Shown here: one piece after another, positions 8,826-17,818 of the stretch
Numbering within the stretch: the first letter of the stretch is position 1
Layout: each line of letters starts with the position of its first letter
NCBI RefSeq assembly: GCF_029581275.1
Contig: NZ_CP120742.1
Location: 6,572,501-6,636,500, forward strand
Length of the DNA: 64,000 nt
Direction: 5' to 3'
Source of the DNA: Micromonospora sp. WMMD1155
GTDB lineage: Bacteria; Actinomycetota; Actinomycetes; Mycobacteriales; Micromonosporaceae
Translations under genes and position numbers: made by a program
Notes under the pieces: generated by a model
Database searches by the model: none
Told to the model about the DNA's origin: nothing
Seen by the model: only the letters and a program-made list of their open reading frames with translations

Positions 8826-10265
8826 TCAGGAGACCGACAAGCCCTGGTGGCCGCCGCTGTCGCGGAGCGCGTCGAGGGCCTCGGCGAGCCTCAGCGGGGG
8901 CGGTACGGGCAGGTCGTACGGCTGGGCACGAAGGACCTCCGTGGCCCGGCGGGTGGGCACGGGCGTCACCGGGTAGCCGCGCGCGCTGCTCCGGTCCAAC
9001 GCCCGACGTCGCCGCCCGAACCCGGCCACGGCCAGCCACTGCGGCAGCCCGGCCAGGGCGGGTGAGCGCATCCCGGGCGGCTCGGGCAACACGTCCACCG
9101 AGCTGAACGGCTCGCTGCCGGCCAGCCACCACTCGGCTTCGTCGACGGTGCGCCGGGTGGCGTTCTCGCACCAGTACGGCACCAGCCCCGCCCGTACCAC
9201 CTGCCACGGGTCGAGCAGACGCCCGCATTCCACCACCAACCGATCACCGGTCTTGCCGGCGGCGCGCAGCCACCGTCGGTACAGGTCGGCGACGGCCGCG
9301 CTCAGTGCCGCCGGTCGGGGCACCAGCACCCGGTGCAGCGGGTGCCCGTGACGCGCGGACCAGTCCCGCGCGGCCGACTCGAAGCCGGAGTCGACGCCGT
9401 GCTCGGCGCTGCCCGACGGGACGGACACCTCCGGCGGCGCCCACCGGGTCGCGTCGCCGCCGGCCGAGCGCAGGACCTGCCGCAGGGCGTGGCTGTCCGG
9501 GTGGAAGTCCACCGGGTCCAGCCCGCTGGCCGGGCAGCCGACCTGGAAACTGTGCCCCGGGCCGCGCTCCAGGACCGGCCAGGTGCGCGCGTCGCGGACC
9601 AGCAGCACCGGGGCGCCGGGGAGCAGCCGGTCGGCCAGGAACCGCGTGTACGCGGTCGGCAGCGCCCGCCACGCGGCGGCCACCGCCACGGTCGCCCCGG
9701 TCAGCGGGCCACGGCTGGCCGGGCAGTGCACCTGCCGCAGGTGCAGGTCGGGGTTGCCGGCGAGCAACCGGGTGGCGAGTGCCGCACCGTGCTCCAGGGC
9801 GTCCGCCGGGCGGTCCACCGCGCCGTCGGACCAGTGCGCGGTCATCTCGAAGCCGGCCGGCAGCCACGGCACACCGAGCGCCACGGCCAGGTGTGCCAGG
9901 CCGCCGTGCGGAGAGCCGATCAGCACGCCGGGGTAACGCCGACGGGGGTACTGGTCGACGAACCAGCGAGCGACCCGGGCGGCGTCCACCTCGCCGATCT
10001 GGGCGTCGGTGAGCGCGACCCGTCCGGCGGCCCGGGTGACGGCGGCCCGGCGTACCGGTTCCGGAGCGCCGGGGAAACGCGACGTGGGCCCGGTGTGCCC
10101 GAGGTCGGCGCAGTCCTCGCCACGCAGCGCTCGGGCGGTGGCGGCGACCAGCACCCGGGCGGCGCTGCCCGCGGCCACGACCCGGTCGCCGGCGAGACCG
10201 GCGCCATCGGCCGTGAGCCCCTTGTGCACCTTGTGCACCGGCCCCACCTTGCCTCGTTCGCTCAC
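8826..10265 (-). CDS. Unrecognised protein, about 480 aa
   Basis: A well-formed coding region with strong actinobacterial codon bias but no family I can name. It is arginine/alanine rich and soluble, with no membrane segment or signal peptide. Notable short patches are IGSPHGGLAHLAVALGVPWL near residue 115 and GPGHSFQVG near 235, which suggest an alpha/beta enzyme-like core. Start choice is uncertain: GTG 10265 (VSERGKVG) and GTG 10247 are both possible, and the reading frame stays open further upstream into non-coding-looking sequence. It is divergent from the CDGSH gene. Function unknown. Confidence 0.6.
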   Translation of the reverse strand: MSERGKVGPVHKVHKGLTADGAGLAGDRVVAAGSAARVLVAATARALRGEDCADLGHTGPTSRFPGAPEPVRRAAVTRAAGRVALTDAQIGEVDAARVARWFVDQYPRRRYPGVLIGSPHGGLAHLAVALGVPWLPAGFEMTAHWSDGAVDRPADALEHGAALATRLLAGNPDLHLRQVHCPASRGPLTGATVAVAAAWRALPTAYTRFLADRLLPGAPVLLVRDARTWPVLERGPGHSFQVGCPASGLDPVDFHPDSHALRQVLRSAGGDATRWAPPEVSVPSGSAEHGVDSGFESAARDWSARHGHPLHRVLVPRPAALSAAVADLYRRWLRAAGKTGDRLVVECGRLLDPWQVVRAGLVPYWCENATRRTVDEAEWWLAGSEPFSSVDVLPEPPGMRSPALAGLPQWLAVAGFGRRRRALDRSSARGYPVTPVPTRRATEVLRAQPYDLPVPPPLRLAEALDALRDSGGHQGLSVS

Positions 10266-10413
10266 CACGCGGCCCGGCTTCCCGTCCCGATGGGGTTCAA
10301 ACGGGGCATCACCCACCCGGCGGCACATTCCGCTGGTCAGAGGGGTCCGCCGGTCATCAACGGCGTTCGGTCGCTCGGGTTTCGGTGCGGCCAGGGCGGG
10401 CACTTCCGGGGCC

Positions 10414-10644
10414 ATGGGCACCGACGACACCAGCGAGCCAGCGGCCGCCACGATCACCCCGTACGAGGACGGACCGCTGCTGGTCCGGGGTGACTTCGCG
10501 TTGGTCACGCCGAGCGGCGAGCGGATCGACGCGCGCCGGGGCACCGTGGCGCTGTGCCGGTGCGGCAAGTCGGCGCTCAAACCGTTCTGCGACGGCACCC
10601 ACAAGGCGATCCGGTTCCGGGCGGGCACCACCCGCGAGGGCTGA
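10414..10644 (+). CDS. Small CDGSH iron-sulfur domain protein
   Basis: A 76-aa protein containing the full CDGSH [2Fe-2S] signature CRCGKSALKPFCDGTH (residues 49-64), with three cysteines and one histidine as ligands. The rest is a short beta-rich scaffold. Bacterial mini-CDGSH proteins are thought to act in electron transfer or iron-sulfur handling. The gene stands alone, divergent from the 480-aa protein, and is followed by 370 nt of repeat-rich intergenic DNA. Confidence 0.88.
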   Translation: MGTDDTSEPAAATITPYEDGPLLVRGDFALVTPSGERIDARRGTVALCRCGKSALKPFCDGTHKAIRFRAGTTREG

Positions 10645-10776
10645 CGACCCAAGGTCCCGCCATCACGCTCCGAGAGCGCCCTCCGGCAGGCCCGACCGGC
10701 ACGCCGCCACCCTCTTCTCTGCGCCCGCCCTGCTCAGCGCAGACTCGCCGTCGGGACCCATCCACCACCCTCGCCG

Positions 10777-10847
10777 CCTTTGCTCTGCACCCACCCAGGC
10801 ACCAGGCACGGTCCGTAACCGTCGCCTCGGTGGGTGCAGAGCAAAGG
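10777..10847. repeat. 19-bp perfect inverted repeat
   Basis: CCTTTGCTCTGCACCCACC at 10777-10795 is matched exactly in inverse by 10829-10847, with a 33-nt loop. It lies in the 372-nt gene-free stretch 10645-11016 between the CDGSH gene and a convergent minus-strand gene. It could act as a bidirectional transcription stop or be a member of a dispersed palindromic repeat family. Confidence 0.75.
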
Positions 10848-10911
10848 ACGAAGCAAGGGCCCTGGAGCTGAGGGCGGCGGCCGACAGCCCACCGGCGCCA
10901 AACAGGGGCAC

Positions 10912-11008
10912 CGCGGACAGCGCGCGGCACCGCACAGCAGCGCGGACACCGCGCGGACAGCGCGCGGCAGCGCGGACAGCGCGCGGCAGCGCGGACAGCG
11001 CGCGGCAG
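10912..11008. repeat. 19-bp direct tandem repeat, 3 exact copies plus 1
   Basis: The unit CGCGGACAGCGCGCGGCAG occurs three times head to tail at 10952-10970, 10971-10989 and 10990-11008. An earlier copy at 10912-10930 differs only in its last base. The array ends 8 nt before the stop codon of the minus-strand diiron enzyme gene. Confidence 0.85.
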
Positions 11009-11016
11009 CGGGCTGG

Positions 11017-12132
11017 TCAGACGAGCGCGGTCGGGGCCGGCGGGACGACAACAACCGGTGAGGTCACCGGGGTCGACGCGACGAGTGGGACGGTCGGCGG
11101 CAGGGCCGGCGGAGCGGGTGGCCGCAGGGAACTGCGACCGGCGGCCCAACTCTCCAGCAGGTGCGCGGCGAACAACCGGTCCAGCGCGAGCCCGGCCGCC
11201 GCGCCGAACAGCACGTCGGGGGCGAGGGTCGGCTCGACGGCGACCAGTCCGCCGCACATGTCGTGGGCGGCGATCTGTTCGTGCACCGCGTCGGCCTCGA
11301 CGTGCTCGTCGTAGAAGCGGGTGGCCACCTCGTCGAAGCCCAGCCGGCGCAGCCCGTTGCCGTAGCGGCGGTTCGGCAACGAGGAGGTCATCTCGAACGC
11401 GGCGAGGTGCCCCAGCAGCGCGCCGCGCAGTCGACGGTGCAGGCCGAACAGCGACATCAGGTTGTTGGTCGCCAGGGTCACCGCCGGTACGGCGTCCAGG
11501 TGGGCGGCGTACCCGACGTCCAGCCCCAGCCGGTCGAGGGTGCACCGGAACAGCTCGGCGTGCATCCGGTCCAGCCGGCCGTTGCCGTACTCGTCGGTCT
11601 GGATCTCCACGAGTGCGGCCTTGGCCGGCCCACCGAGGCGGGGCAGCGCCCAGCTGTGCGGGTCCGCCTCGCGCAGGTGGTACACGGACCGGTGCACGAC
11701 GAACTCGCGGAACTGGGCGAGGTCGGCGCGTCGCTGGAGGTTCGCGGCCAGTGCCGGCCCGTCGTCGGCGGCGACCAGCTCGGCCAGGCCCGCGGCCACC
11801 CCGGCGGCGGGCACCACCGGCGTGCCGACCAGCCGGCGCACCGCCGCCTCGAAGACCCGTTCGCAGTGGGCGCGCAGCGCGAGCAGCGTCGGTTGCCACT
11901 CCCACGACTCGTCGACCCCGAGCCAACCCCGGTAGTGCAGCTCGTAGCAGAGGAACAGGGTCAGCTGGAGATCCTCGTCGGTGATCGGGTCCGCCGGGTC
12001 GACGTCGACGCCGAGACCGGCCGGCAGGTCGTGCGGCGGACGCCGCAGAGCCTCGACGACCGCCGCGGAGAGCGGGCCGCGCGGCCGCGGAAGGGTCGCG
12101 GGACCGTAGCGGCGGTCAGCGGGCTCGGGCAT
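11017..12132 (-). CDS. Iron-containing redox enzyme family protein (haem-oxygenase-like diiron fold)
   Basis: A 371-aa protein of the iron-containing redox enzyme group, all-helical proteins with a haem-oxygenase-like diiron site. Histidine/glutamate-rich helices are visible: LFLCYELHYRGW near residue 55, EIQTDEYGNGRLDRMHAELF near 175, and FYDEHVEADAVHEQIAAHD near 270; E, H and D residues in these are likely iron ligands. The last 35 residues are a proline/valine-rich tail. GGAGG five bases before ATG 12132 fixes the start. It is the last gene of a minus-strand operon with a TPP enzyme 50 nt upstream. The substrate is unknown. Confidence 0.8.
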   Translation of the reverse strand: MPEPADRRYGPATLPRPRGPLSAAVVEALRRPPHDLPAGLGVDVDPADPITDEDLQLTLFLCYELHYRGWLGVDESWEWQPTLLALRAHCERVFEAAVRRLVGTPVVPAAGVAAGLAELVAADDGPALAANLQRRADLAQFREFVVHRSVYHLREADPHSWALPRLGGPAKAALVEIQTDEYGNGRLDRMHAELFRCTLDRLGLDVGYAAHLDAVPAVTLATNNLMSLFGLHRRLRGALLGHLAAFEMTSSLPNRRYGNGLRRLGFDEVATRFYDEHVEADAVHEQIAAHDMCGGLVAVEPTLAPDVLFGAAAGLALDRLFAAHLLESWAAGRSSLRPPAPPALPPTVPLVASTPVTSPVVVVPPAPTALV

Positions 12133-12182
12133 GGGACCTCCAGCGTCGTCGGGGCCGCTTCTGATGCCCTGGCCCGGGGCGG

Positions 12183-13937
12183 TTAAACGAAGTCCTGGGC
12201 GTTCGCGGTGACCTCCACCTGCTCCCGGACCTTGCGGGCGGGAGCGCCGTCGGCGTACAAGCCCCGCAGGTCGGCGAACGCCGGCTCCGGCGGCGCCAAC
12301 GACACCGCCGGGTCGACGACCGCCTCCAGTACGCAGGGACGGTCCGCCGCGAGGGCCTCGTCCCAGGCGGCACCGACCAGCTCCGGACGGTCCACCCGCA
12401 CCCCGTGCAGGCCGAGCAGTCGGGCCCAACCGGCGTACGGGACGTCGGGGCGGCGGCGCATCGGGTCGGGCGACGGGGCCAGCCCACCGCCCATGCCGTT
12501 CTGGTCCCGGTTGTTGAGCACCAGCACCACCAGGCGAGGGTCCCGCCACTGCTGCCAGTGGTGCGCGACGGTGATCAGCTCGGCGAGCCCGTTGAGCTGC
12601 ATCGCCCCGTCGCCGACCAGCGCGACCACCGGTTGGTCGGGGGCGGCGAGCTTCGCGGCCACCGCGTACGGCAGAGCGCAACCCATCGAGCCGAGCGTGC
12701 CGCACAGTTGGGCGTTCACGCCCGGCGGCAGGGTGAGGTGTCGGGCGTACCAGTAGAGGACCGAGCCGACGTCGACCGCGACGGCGCCGGAGCCCGGCAT
12801 CCGGGCGGACAGCTCCTGGAGTACGAGTTGCGGGTTGACCGGGTCGGCGGGCGCGGCGACCCGGTCGGCGGCGACGTCACGCCACCGGTCCACCGACGCC
12901 TCCACGGTGGCGCGCCACCGCTGCTCGGGTCGACCGCGCAGGCGGGTCAGCAGTGCCCGCAGGGTTTCGGCGGCGTCACCGACCAGCGGAACGTCGGCCG
13001 GGTAGCGGGTGCCGATCCGCCGACCGTCGATGTCGATCTGCACCGTGCGGGCCTGTTCCGGCATCGGGAAGTACTCGGTCCACGGGTCGTTCGTGCCGAC
13101 CAGCAGCAGCGTGTCGCAGCCGCCCATCAGCTCGGCCGCGGCCGGGGTGCCGACCTCGCCGAGGACACCGGTGTGGAACGGCAGCCGCTCGTCGAGCACC
13201 GGCTTGCCCAGCAGGGAGGTGGCCACGCCGGCGCCGAGCCGGTCGGCCACCTCGATGATCTCGGCGGCCGCGTCGCGCCCGCCCTGGCCGACGAGGATCG
13301 CGACGCGCTGTCCACCGTCGAGCAGTTGGGCGGCGGCGTCGAGGTCCACGTCGTGCGGCAGCACCCGGGCCAGCGGCTCACCCGGGGCCGCCGAGATCAC
13401 CCCGACGGCGGACGGTTGCAGGTCGGGCACCACGGCCTCCTGCAACTGCCGGGGCAGCACGACACAGGTCGGGCTGCGGGTCGCCGCGGCGGTACGGAAC
13501 GCCTGGTCCAGCAGCGCCGCCACGTCCTCGGGGCTGCGGCCGTACCGGACGAACTGGTTGCACACGTCCCCGAAGAGCCGGCTCAGCCCGATCTCCTGAT
13601 GCGCGCCGCCGAGCGGCCCGGAGATGTCCTCCCCGACGATCGCCACCACCGGCTTGCTGTCCAGCTTGGCGTCGTAGAGGCCGTTGAGCAGCTGGACGGC
13701 GCTAGGCCCCTGGGTGGCGAGGCAGACGCCGATGCCGCCGGTGAACTTGGCGTGGCCGGTGGCCATGAACGAGGCGGTCTCCTCGTGTCGCGCCGGGATG
13801 AACGCCGGTTCACCGCCGGTGCTCTCCAACGCCTCGACCAGCGGGGCGATCGCCGCCCCCGGGTAGCCGAAGGCGCGGGGCACCCGCCAGGCCAGGAGCC
13901 GTTCCACCACCAGGTCCGCGACGCGGCGCTCAGCCAT
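12183..13937 (-). CDS. Thiamine-pyrophosphate-dependent enzyme (pyruvate oxidase / acetolactate synthase-like)
   Basis: A 584-aa three-domain TPP enzyme. The N-terminal PYR domain has the proton-relay glutamate in ARHEETASFMATGHAK (E52 or E53). The middle FAD/nucleotide-type domain spans about 190-340. The C-terminal PP domain has the TPP/Mg motif starting GDG at 442 and ending NN near 475. It most resembles the PoxB-like 'thiamine pyrophosphate-requiring' proteins of actinobacteria. Its start overlaps the end of the upstream Vms1-like gene by 8 nt, so the genes are coupled. The 2-keto acid substrate is not determined by the sequence. Confidence 0.85.
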   Translation of the reverse strand: MAERRVADLVVERLLAWRVPRAFGYPGAAIAPLVEALESTGGEPAFIPARHEETASFMATGHAKFTGGIGVCLATQGPSAVQLLNGLYDAKLDSKPVVAIVGEDISGPLGGAHQEIGLSRLFGDVCNQFVRYGRSPEDVAALLDQAFRTAAATRSPTCVVLPRQLQEAVVPDLQPSAVGVISAAPGEPLARVLPHDVDLDAAAQLLDGGQRVAILVGQGGRDAAAEIIEVADRLGAGVATSLLGKPVLDERLPFHTGVLGEVGTPAAAELMGGCDTLLLVGTNDPWTEYFPMPEQARTVQIDIDGRRIGTRYPADVPLVGDAAETLRALLTRLRGRPEQRWRATVEASVDRWRDVAADRVAAPADPVNPQLVLQELSARMPGSGAVAVDVGSVLYWYARHLTLPPGVNAQLCGTLGSMGCALPYAVAAKLAAPDQPVVALVGDGAMQLNGLAELITVAHHWQQWRDPRLVVLVLNNRDQNGMGGGLAPSPDPMRRRPDVPYAGWARLLGLHGVRVDRPELVGAAWDEALAADRPCVLEAVVDPAVSLAPPEPAFADLRGLYADGAPARKVREQVEVTANAQDFV

Positions 13938-15054
13938 CGCCGCGCCCCGGTGTGCTGGGGTCGACGTAGCGCAGCACCGCGCCGACGCCGTCGGTCAGGT
14001 CGGGCGCCTCGTCCGGGCCGAGCACGGTCAGCGCCGCGTCGGTGCCGACGAGCGCGCGGACCAGCGCCGCATCGGCGCGTACCCGTTGCGGGTCGTCGAC
14101 CGACATGGCGGCCAACTGCCCCGGGTCGACGGCGATCTCGGTGGGTTCCGCGCCGATCCACAGCTCACCGGTGGCCGACGGGTCGTCCACGATGATCATC
14201 GTGTCCACCTGGTTGCGTTGCAGGGCCGAGACGACCGCGTCGAGTCCCCCGCCGACGTCCTCCTGCACGCCGAACTTGTCCAGCGTGGCGGCGATCCGCT
14301 GGTCGGCGACCTCGGCGATGGTCTGCACGGTGAGGTCGTCGAGCAGCGTCTGGTCGGCGCCGCCGGCCCGGGATCCGGCGTCGGTGCGGACCACGAGGTC
14401 CTGCCACCGCTCCGGCATCTGGGCGGCGATCATCCCGGTGGCGCGGACGTCACCGGCGACGACGACCACGTCCGCGCCGACCCGGTCGGCCAGGTCCGCG
14501 GTCGCGGCGGTGACGTCGCCGGCGTTCTGGTGCCAGGCCTCCATGGCCGCCCGCTGGTACCGGGACTGGGACCAGCCGCCGGGCTTCGTCCGTCGCAGCG
14601 GGAACTCGTCCCGACCGGCTACGTGTGCCCGCCGGGGGACTCCGCCGGCGCTGACCGCCATGGCGTCGGCGCCCATCCGGTCGGCGACCACCCGCACCCA
14701 GGCGACCTGTTCGCCGCGTTGGGCTAGCAGCGGCATGACGTGGGGCAGCGGCGCGAAACTGGCCAGGTCGCGCAGTGGTGGCGCGGACAGGTACTCGGAG
14801 AGCACCACCCGACCGTGACTGGCGAAGACCGCGAGGCCGTAGTCCCCGACCATCGGGTCGTGCCCACGGATCACCCGGTCCAGCGCGGCGACGCTCGCCT
14901 CGTCGGCCCCCTGGTCGGTGAGTTGACTCTGCAAGGCGCGCCACCGCAGGTCCAACGCGGGATGGGCGTCCTCCGTGTCGGCGGAGGCGTCCAGGTACAC
15001 CGAGCACCACGGCCCGGGACGGTCGTAGAGCGGGCGCAGGAAGGACAGCTGCAT
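13930..15054 (-). CDS. Vms1/eRF1-like (Rv2629-type) putative peptidyl-tRNA hydrolase or release-factor-like protein
   Basis: A 374-aa protein with the arrangement of the bacterial eRF1/Vms1-like group. A conserved loop PGGWSQSRYQR at 158-168 corresponds to the glycine-glutamine catalytic loop seen in release factors and Vms1. The C-terminal half has an L7Ae-like pattern ending TVLGPDEAPDLTDGVGAVLRY. In eukaryotes Vms1 releases peptides from stalled ribosomes; mycobacterial Rv2629 is a dormancy-associated relative. It leads an operon with the TPP and diiron enzymes. The role in translation rescue is inferred from the family. Confidence 0.75.
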   Translation of the reverse strand: MQLSFLRPLYDRPGPWCSVYLDASADTEDAHPALDLRWRALQSQLTDQGADEASVAALDRVIRGHDPMVGDYGLAVFASHGRVVLSEYLSAPPLRDLASFAPLPHVMPLLAQRGEQVAWVRVVADRMGADAMAVSAGGVPRRAHVAGRDEFPLRRTKPGGWSQSRYQRAAMEAWHQNAGDVTAATADLADRVGADVVVVAGDVRATGMIAAQMPERWQDLVVRTDAGSRAGGADQTLLDDLTVQTIAEVADQRIAATLDKFGVQEDVGGGLDAVVSALQRNQVDTMIIVDDPSATGELWIGAEPTEIAVDPGQLAAMSVDDPQRVRADAALVRALVGTDAALTVLGPDEAPDLTDGVGAVLRYVDPSTPGRGDG

Positions 15055-15175
15055 GCTCGACCCCTTTCCAGCTCGGCCCCCCGCTTACCCCTGTCGCCCG
15101 GGATGTCACCTCGCGGCCGTGAGCCCGTGACCAGGTTTCATTCACGTCGTTCAACCCAGGACGTCGATACGATCT

Positions 15176-15745
15176 GTGAACACAAGCGGACTCTCGGTGG
15201 TGGAGATGGACAGCGGACTCGATACCCGACGGATCGTGCACCCGACGGAGCGAATCGTCACGGGGCGGCTGATCCGCCTGTTGGACGGCTACACCCGGGA
15301 GGTACGCATCGGGCAGCCGGTGCTGGTGGCGGTGCTCGCGGCGGCGGCCGTCGCCAGCCTTCCCGCCCTGCTGCTGCGCTCGCTGTTCTCGTTCGGCGGT
15401 GGTGGCGCCCGCCGACGGTGGAAGCAGTTGAAGCAGGGCCCGGAGTACCTGGTCACCCCGGTGCGGCTGCGCAACACCGCGGGCCAGCTGTGCGAGGTGG
15501 AGCTACACGGCCACCTGCCGCAGAGCGCCCTGCACCCGGCGGACCAGGTGCAGCTCACAGTGCGCCCGCAGCGGGACCCGGAGCTGCCGCCCCGGATCGA
15601 GCGGATCGTCAACCTCACCACCGGGCAGCTGCTGACCCCGCGTACCGCGACGCTCTGGTCGCACCTCGGGCCGCCGCTGCTGTTGCAGGCGTTCCTGGGC
15701 GGGCTGTTGCTGGCCGGTGTCGTGGCCTGCTCCGCGCTGACCTGA
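15176..15745 (+). CDS. Membrane protein of unknown function
   Basis: Up to 189 aa with two hydrophobic segments (about 50-70 and 165-185) flanking a soluble middle part of about 80 residues rich in basic and glutamine residues. I recognise no family. The start is uncertain: GTG 15176 gives the longest form, while ATG 15206 lies right after GGTGGTGGAG and may be the real start. It is divergent from the Vms1-like gene and convergent with the DUF3817 gene. Confidence 0.6.
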   Translation: MNTSGLSVVEMDSGLDTRRIVHPTERIVTGRLIRLLDGYTREVRIGQPVLVAVLAAAAVASLPALLLRSLFSFGGGGARRRWKQLKQGPEYLVTPVRLRNTAGQLCEVELHGHLPQSALHPADQVQLTVRPQRDPELPPRIERIVNLTTGQLLTPRTATLWSHLGPPLLLQAFLGGLLLAGVVACSALT

Positions 15746-15784
15746 CCGCGCCCGGCCCGGATCAGGTCGGACGGATCAGCGGGG

Positions 15785-16123
15785 TCAGCCGACCGGCGCG
15801 GGCTCGCGGGCGGGCCGGCTGTCGACACCGAGCATGCCCCGGCGGCGGGCCCAACGCTCGAAGACCACAGTGGCGAACGGCGGCACCGCGCTGACGAGGG
15901 CCACCGCCGTGGCCGGCAGGCTCCACCGGTGCAGCCGGGCCACGGCCAGCACCAGCAGGACGTACGCGACGAACAGGCCGCCGTGGATCGGCCCGAAGAT
16001 CTTCACGCCCAGCTCGTTCTCCGGCGGGCCGTACTTGACCAGCATGCCGACCAGCAGGGCCAGCCAGGAGCAGGCCTCGGCGATCGCCGCCACGACGAAC
16101 AACCGGGTCACCTTCTCGCGCAT
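15785..16123 (-). CDS. DUF3817 family integral membrane protein
   Basis: A 112-aa protein with three membrane helices and the motif KIFGPIHGGLFVAYVLLVL near residue 42, characteristic of DUF3817 proteins. These small actinobacterial membrane proteins have no known activity. An AAGGTGGTGG sequence precedes the start; GTG 16129, two codons upstream, is an alternative. Confidence 0.82.
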   Translation of the reverse strand: MREKVTRLFVVAAIAEACSWLALLVGMLVKYGPPENELGVKIFGPIHGGLFVAYVLLVLAVARLHRWSLPATAVALVSAVPPFATVVFERWARRRGMLGVDSRPAREPAPVG

Positions 16124-16255
16124 CCGCACGCCACCACCTTTCGCGGCGCAATGCTAGCCGGGCGCGCTGACTGGGTAGGAAAGAACCGTCAGCCCTTCCC
16201 CCGCCCGTCGATCGCGTGCGAGGTTAGAGGGACCAGCGGTGACAGGGTGGTGACC

Positions 16256-17734
16256 ATGGGCGAGGACGTCGGCGTACGCACCTTCAGTCGCGAGGATCGG
16301 GCCCGCTATCGCGACAAGGTCCGTCGCTGTCTGGACGTCTTCGCCGAGATGCTGCGCGAGTCGCGCTTCGACGTCGACCGGCCGATGACCGGCGTGGAGA
16401 TCGAGCTGAACCTCGTCGACGAGTCGTCGAATCCGGCGATGCGCAACGCCGACGTGTTGGCGGCCATCGCCGACCCGAGCTTCCAGACCGAGCTGGGCCA
16501 GTTCAACGTGGAGATCAACGTGCCGCCGCGCCGGTTGACCGGCGCCGGCACCGCCGACTTCGAGGAGTACGTGCGGGCCAGCCTCAACGCCGCCGAGGTG
16601 AAGGCCCGGACGATCGGGGCGCACATGGTCATGATCGGCATCCTGCCGACGGTGCGCCCGGAGCACCTGACCGCCGAGACCCTCTCGGCCAACCCGCGGT
16701 ACAAGCTGCTCAACGAGCAGATCTTCGCGGCTCGCGGCGAGGACCTGCCGATCGCCATCAGCGGCGTGGAACGGCTGGCCGTGACCGCCGACACGATCAC
16801 CCCGGAGGCGGCCTGCACCAGCACCCAGTTCCACCTACAGGTCAGCCCACCCCAGTTCGCCGACTACTGGAACGCCGCCCAGGCGGTCGCCGGCATCCAG
16901 GTGGCGGTCGGCGCGAACTCGCCGCTGTTCTTCGGCCGGGAGCTGTGGCGCGAGACCCGCATCCCACTGTTCCAGCAGGCCACCGACACCCGGTCGGAAG
17001 AGATCAAAGCCCAGGGGGTACGCCCCAGAGTCTGGTTCGGGGAACGCTGGATCACCAGCGTGTTCGACCTGTTCGAGGAGAACGTACGCTATTTCCCGGC
17101 GTTGCTGCCGGTCTGTGACCCGGAGGATCCGACGCAGGCCCTGGCCACCGGTGAGGTGCCCAACCTCAACGAGTTGCGCCTGCACAACGGCACCGTCTAC
17201 CGGTGGAACCGCCCGGTGTACGACGTGTCGCGCGGCAGACCCCACCTGCGGGTGGAGAACCGGGTGCTGCCGGCCGGCCCGACCGTGCTGGACACCGTCG
17301 CCAACGGCGCCTTCTACTTCGGGTTGGTCCGGGCCCTCGCCGAGTCGGACCGACCACTGTGGTCGCAGATGTCGTTCAGCGCCGCCGAGGAGAACTTCAC
17401 CAACTGCGCCCGGCACGGCATCGACGCGCAGGTGTTCTGGCCCGGCCTCGGCTACCTGCCGGTCACCGAGCTGGTGCTGCGCCGGTTGCTGCCGCTGGCG
17501 CACCACGGTCTGGACCGGTGGGGGCTCGACCCGGGTGAGCGGGACCGGTTGCTCGGCATCATCGAGCAGCGTTGCCTGACCGGCCGCAACGGCGCGAGCT
17601 GGCAGGTGGAGACGTTGCACCGACTGGAGTCCGCCGACCACCTGGACCGGCCGGAGGCGCTGCGCGAGGTGGTCCGCCACTACGTGGACCTGATGCACAG
17701 CAACCGGCCGGTGCACGAGTGGCCCATCCCCTAA
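16256..17734 (+). CDS. Glutamate-cysteine ligase family (GCS2) ATP-dependent carboxylate-amine ligase
   Basis: A 492-aa enzyme. The N-terminal glutamate-binding region reads TGVEIELNLVDESSNPA (about 45-61), and FNVEINVPPRR near 83 matches the metal-binding glutamates of the fold. ATP/acceptor segments STQFHLQVSP and the arginine-rich LRVENRVLPAGPT follow. Micromonosporaceae use mycothiol rather than glutathione, so this family member may make another gamma-glutamyl or carboxylate-amine product. ATG 16256 sits after GGGTGG. The gene is monocistronic and divergent from DUF3817. Confidence 0.8.
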   Translation: MGEDVGVRTFSREDRARYRDKVRRCLDVFAEMLRESRFDVDRPMTGVEIELNLVDESSNPAMRNADVLAAIADPSFQTELGQFNVEINVPPRRLTGAGTADFEEYVRASLNAAEVKARTIGAHMVMIGILPTVRPEHLTAETLSANPRYKLLNEQIFAARGEDLPIAISGVERLAVTADTITPEAACTSTQFHLQVSPPQFADYWNAAQAVAGIQVAVGANSPLFFGRELWRETRIPLFQQATDTRSEEIKAQGVRPRVWFGERWITSVFDLFEENVRYFPALLPVCDPEDPTQALATGEVPNLNELRLHNGTVYRWNRPVYDVSRGRPHLRVENRVLPAGPTVLDTVANGAFYFGLVRALAESDRPLWSQMSFSAAEENFTNCARHGIDAQVFWPGLGYLPVTELVLRRLLPLAHHGLDRWGLDPGERDRLLGIIEQRCLTGRNGASWQVETLHRLESADHLDRPEALREVVRHYVDLMHSNRPVHEWPIP

Positions 17735-17818
17735 CCCGCTGATCACCGCCCCCCGGGCGATCGATGCTTGTCGTATTCTGGTGCGGCGCGGACATCGACG
17801 TCGATGAGGGGGCTGCCG

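Noticed and set aside
10295..10330. tRNA-like GGTTCAAA segment
   Set aside because: No acceptor stem or anticodon arm can be formed around it.
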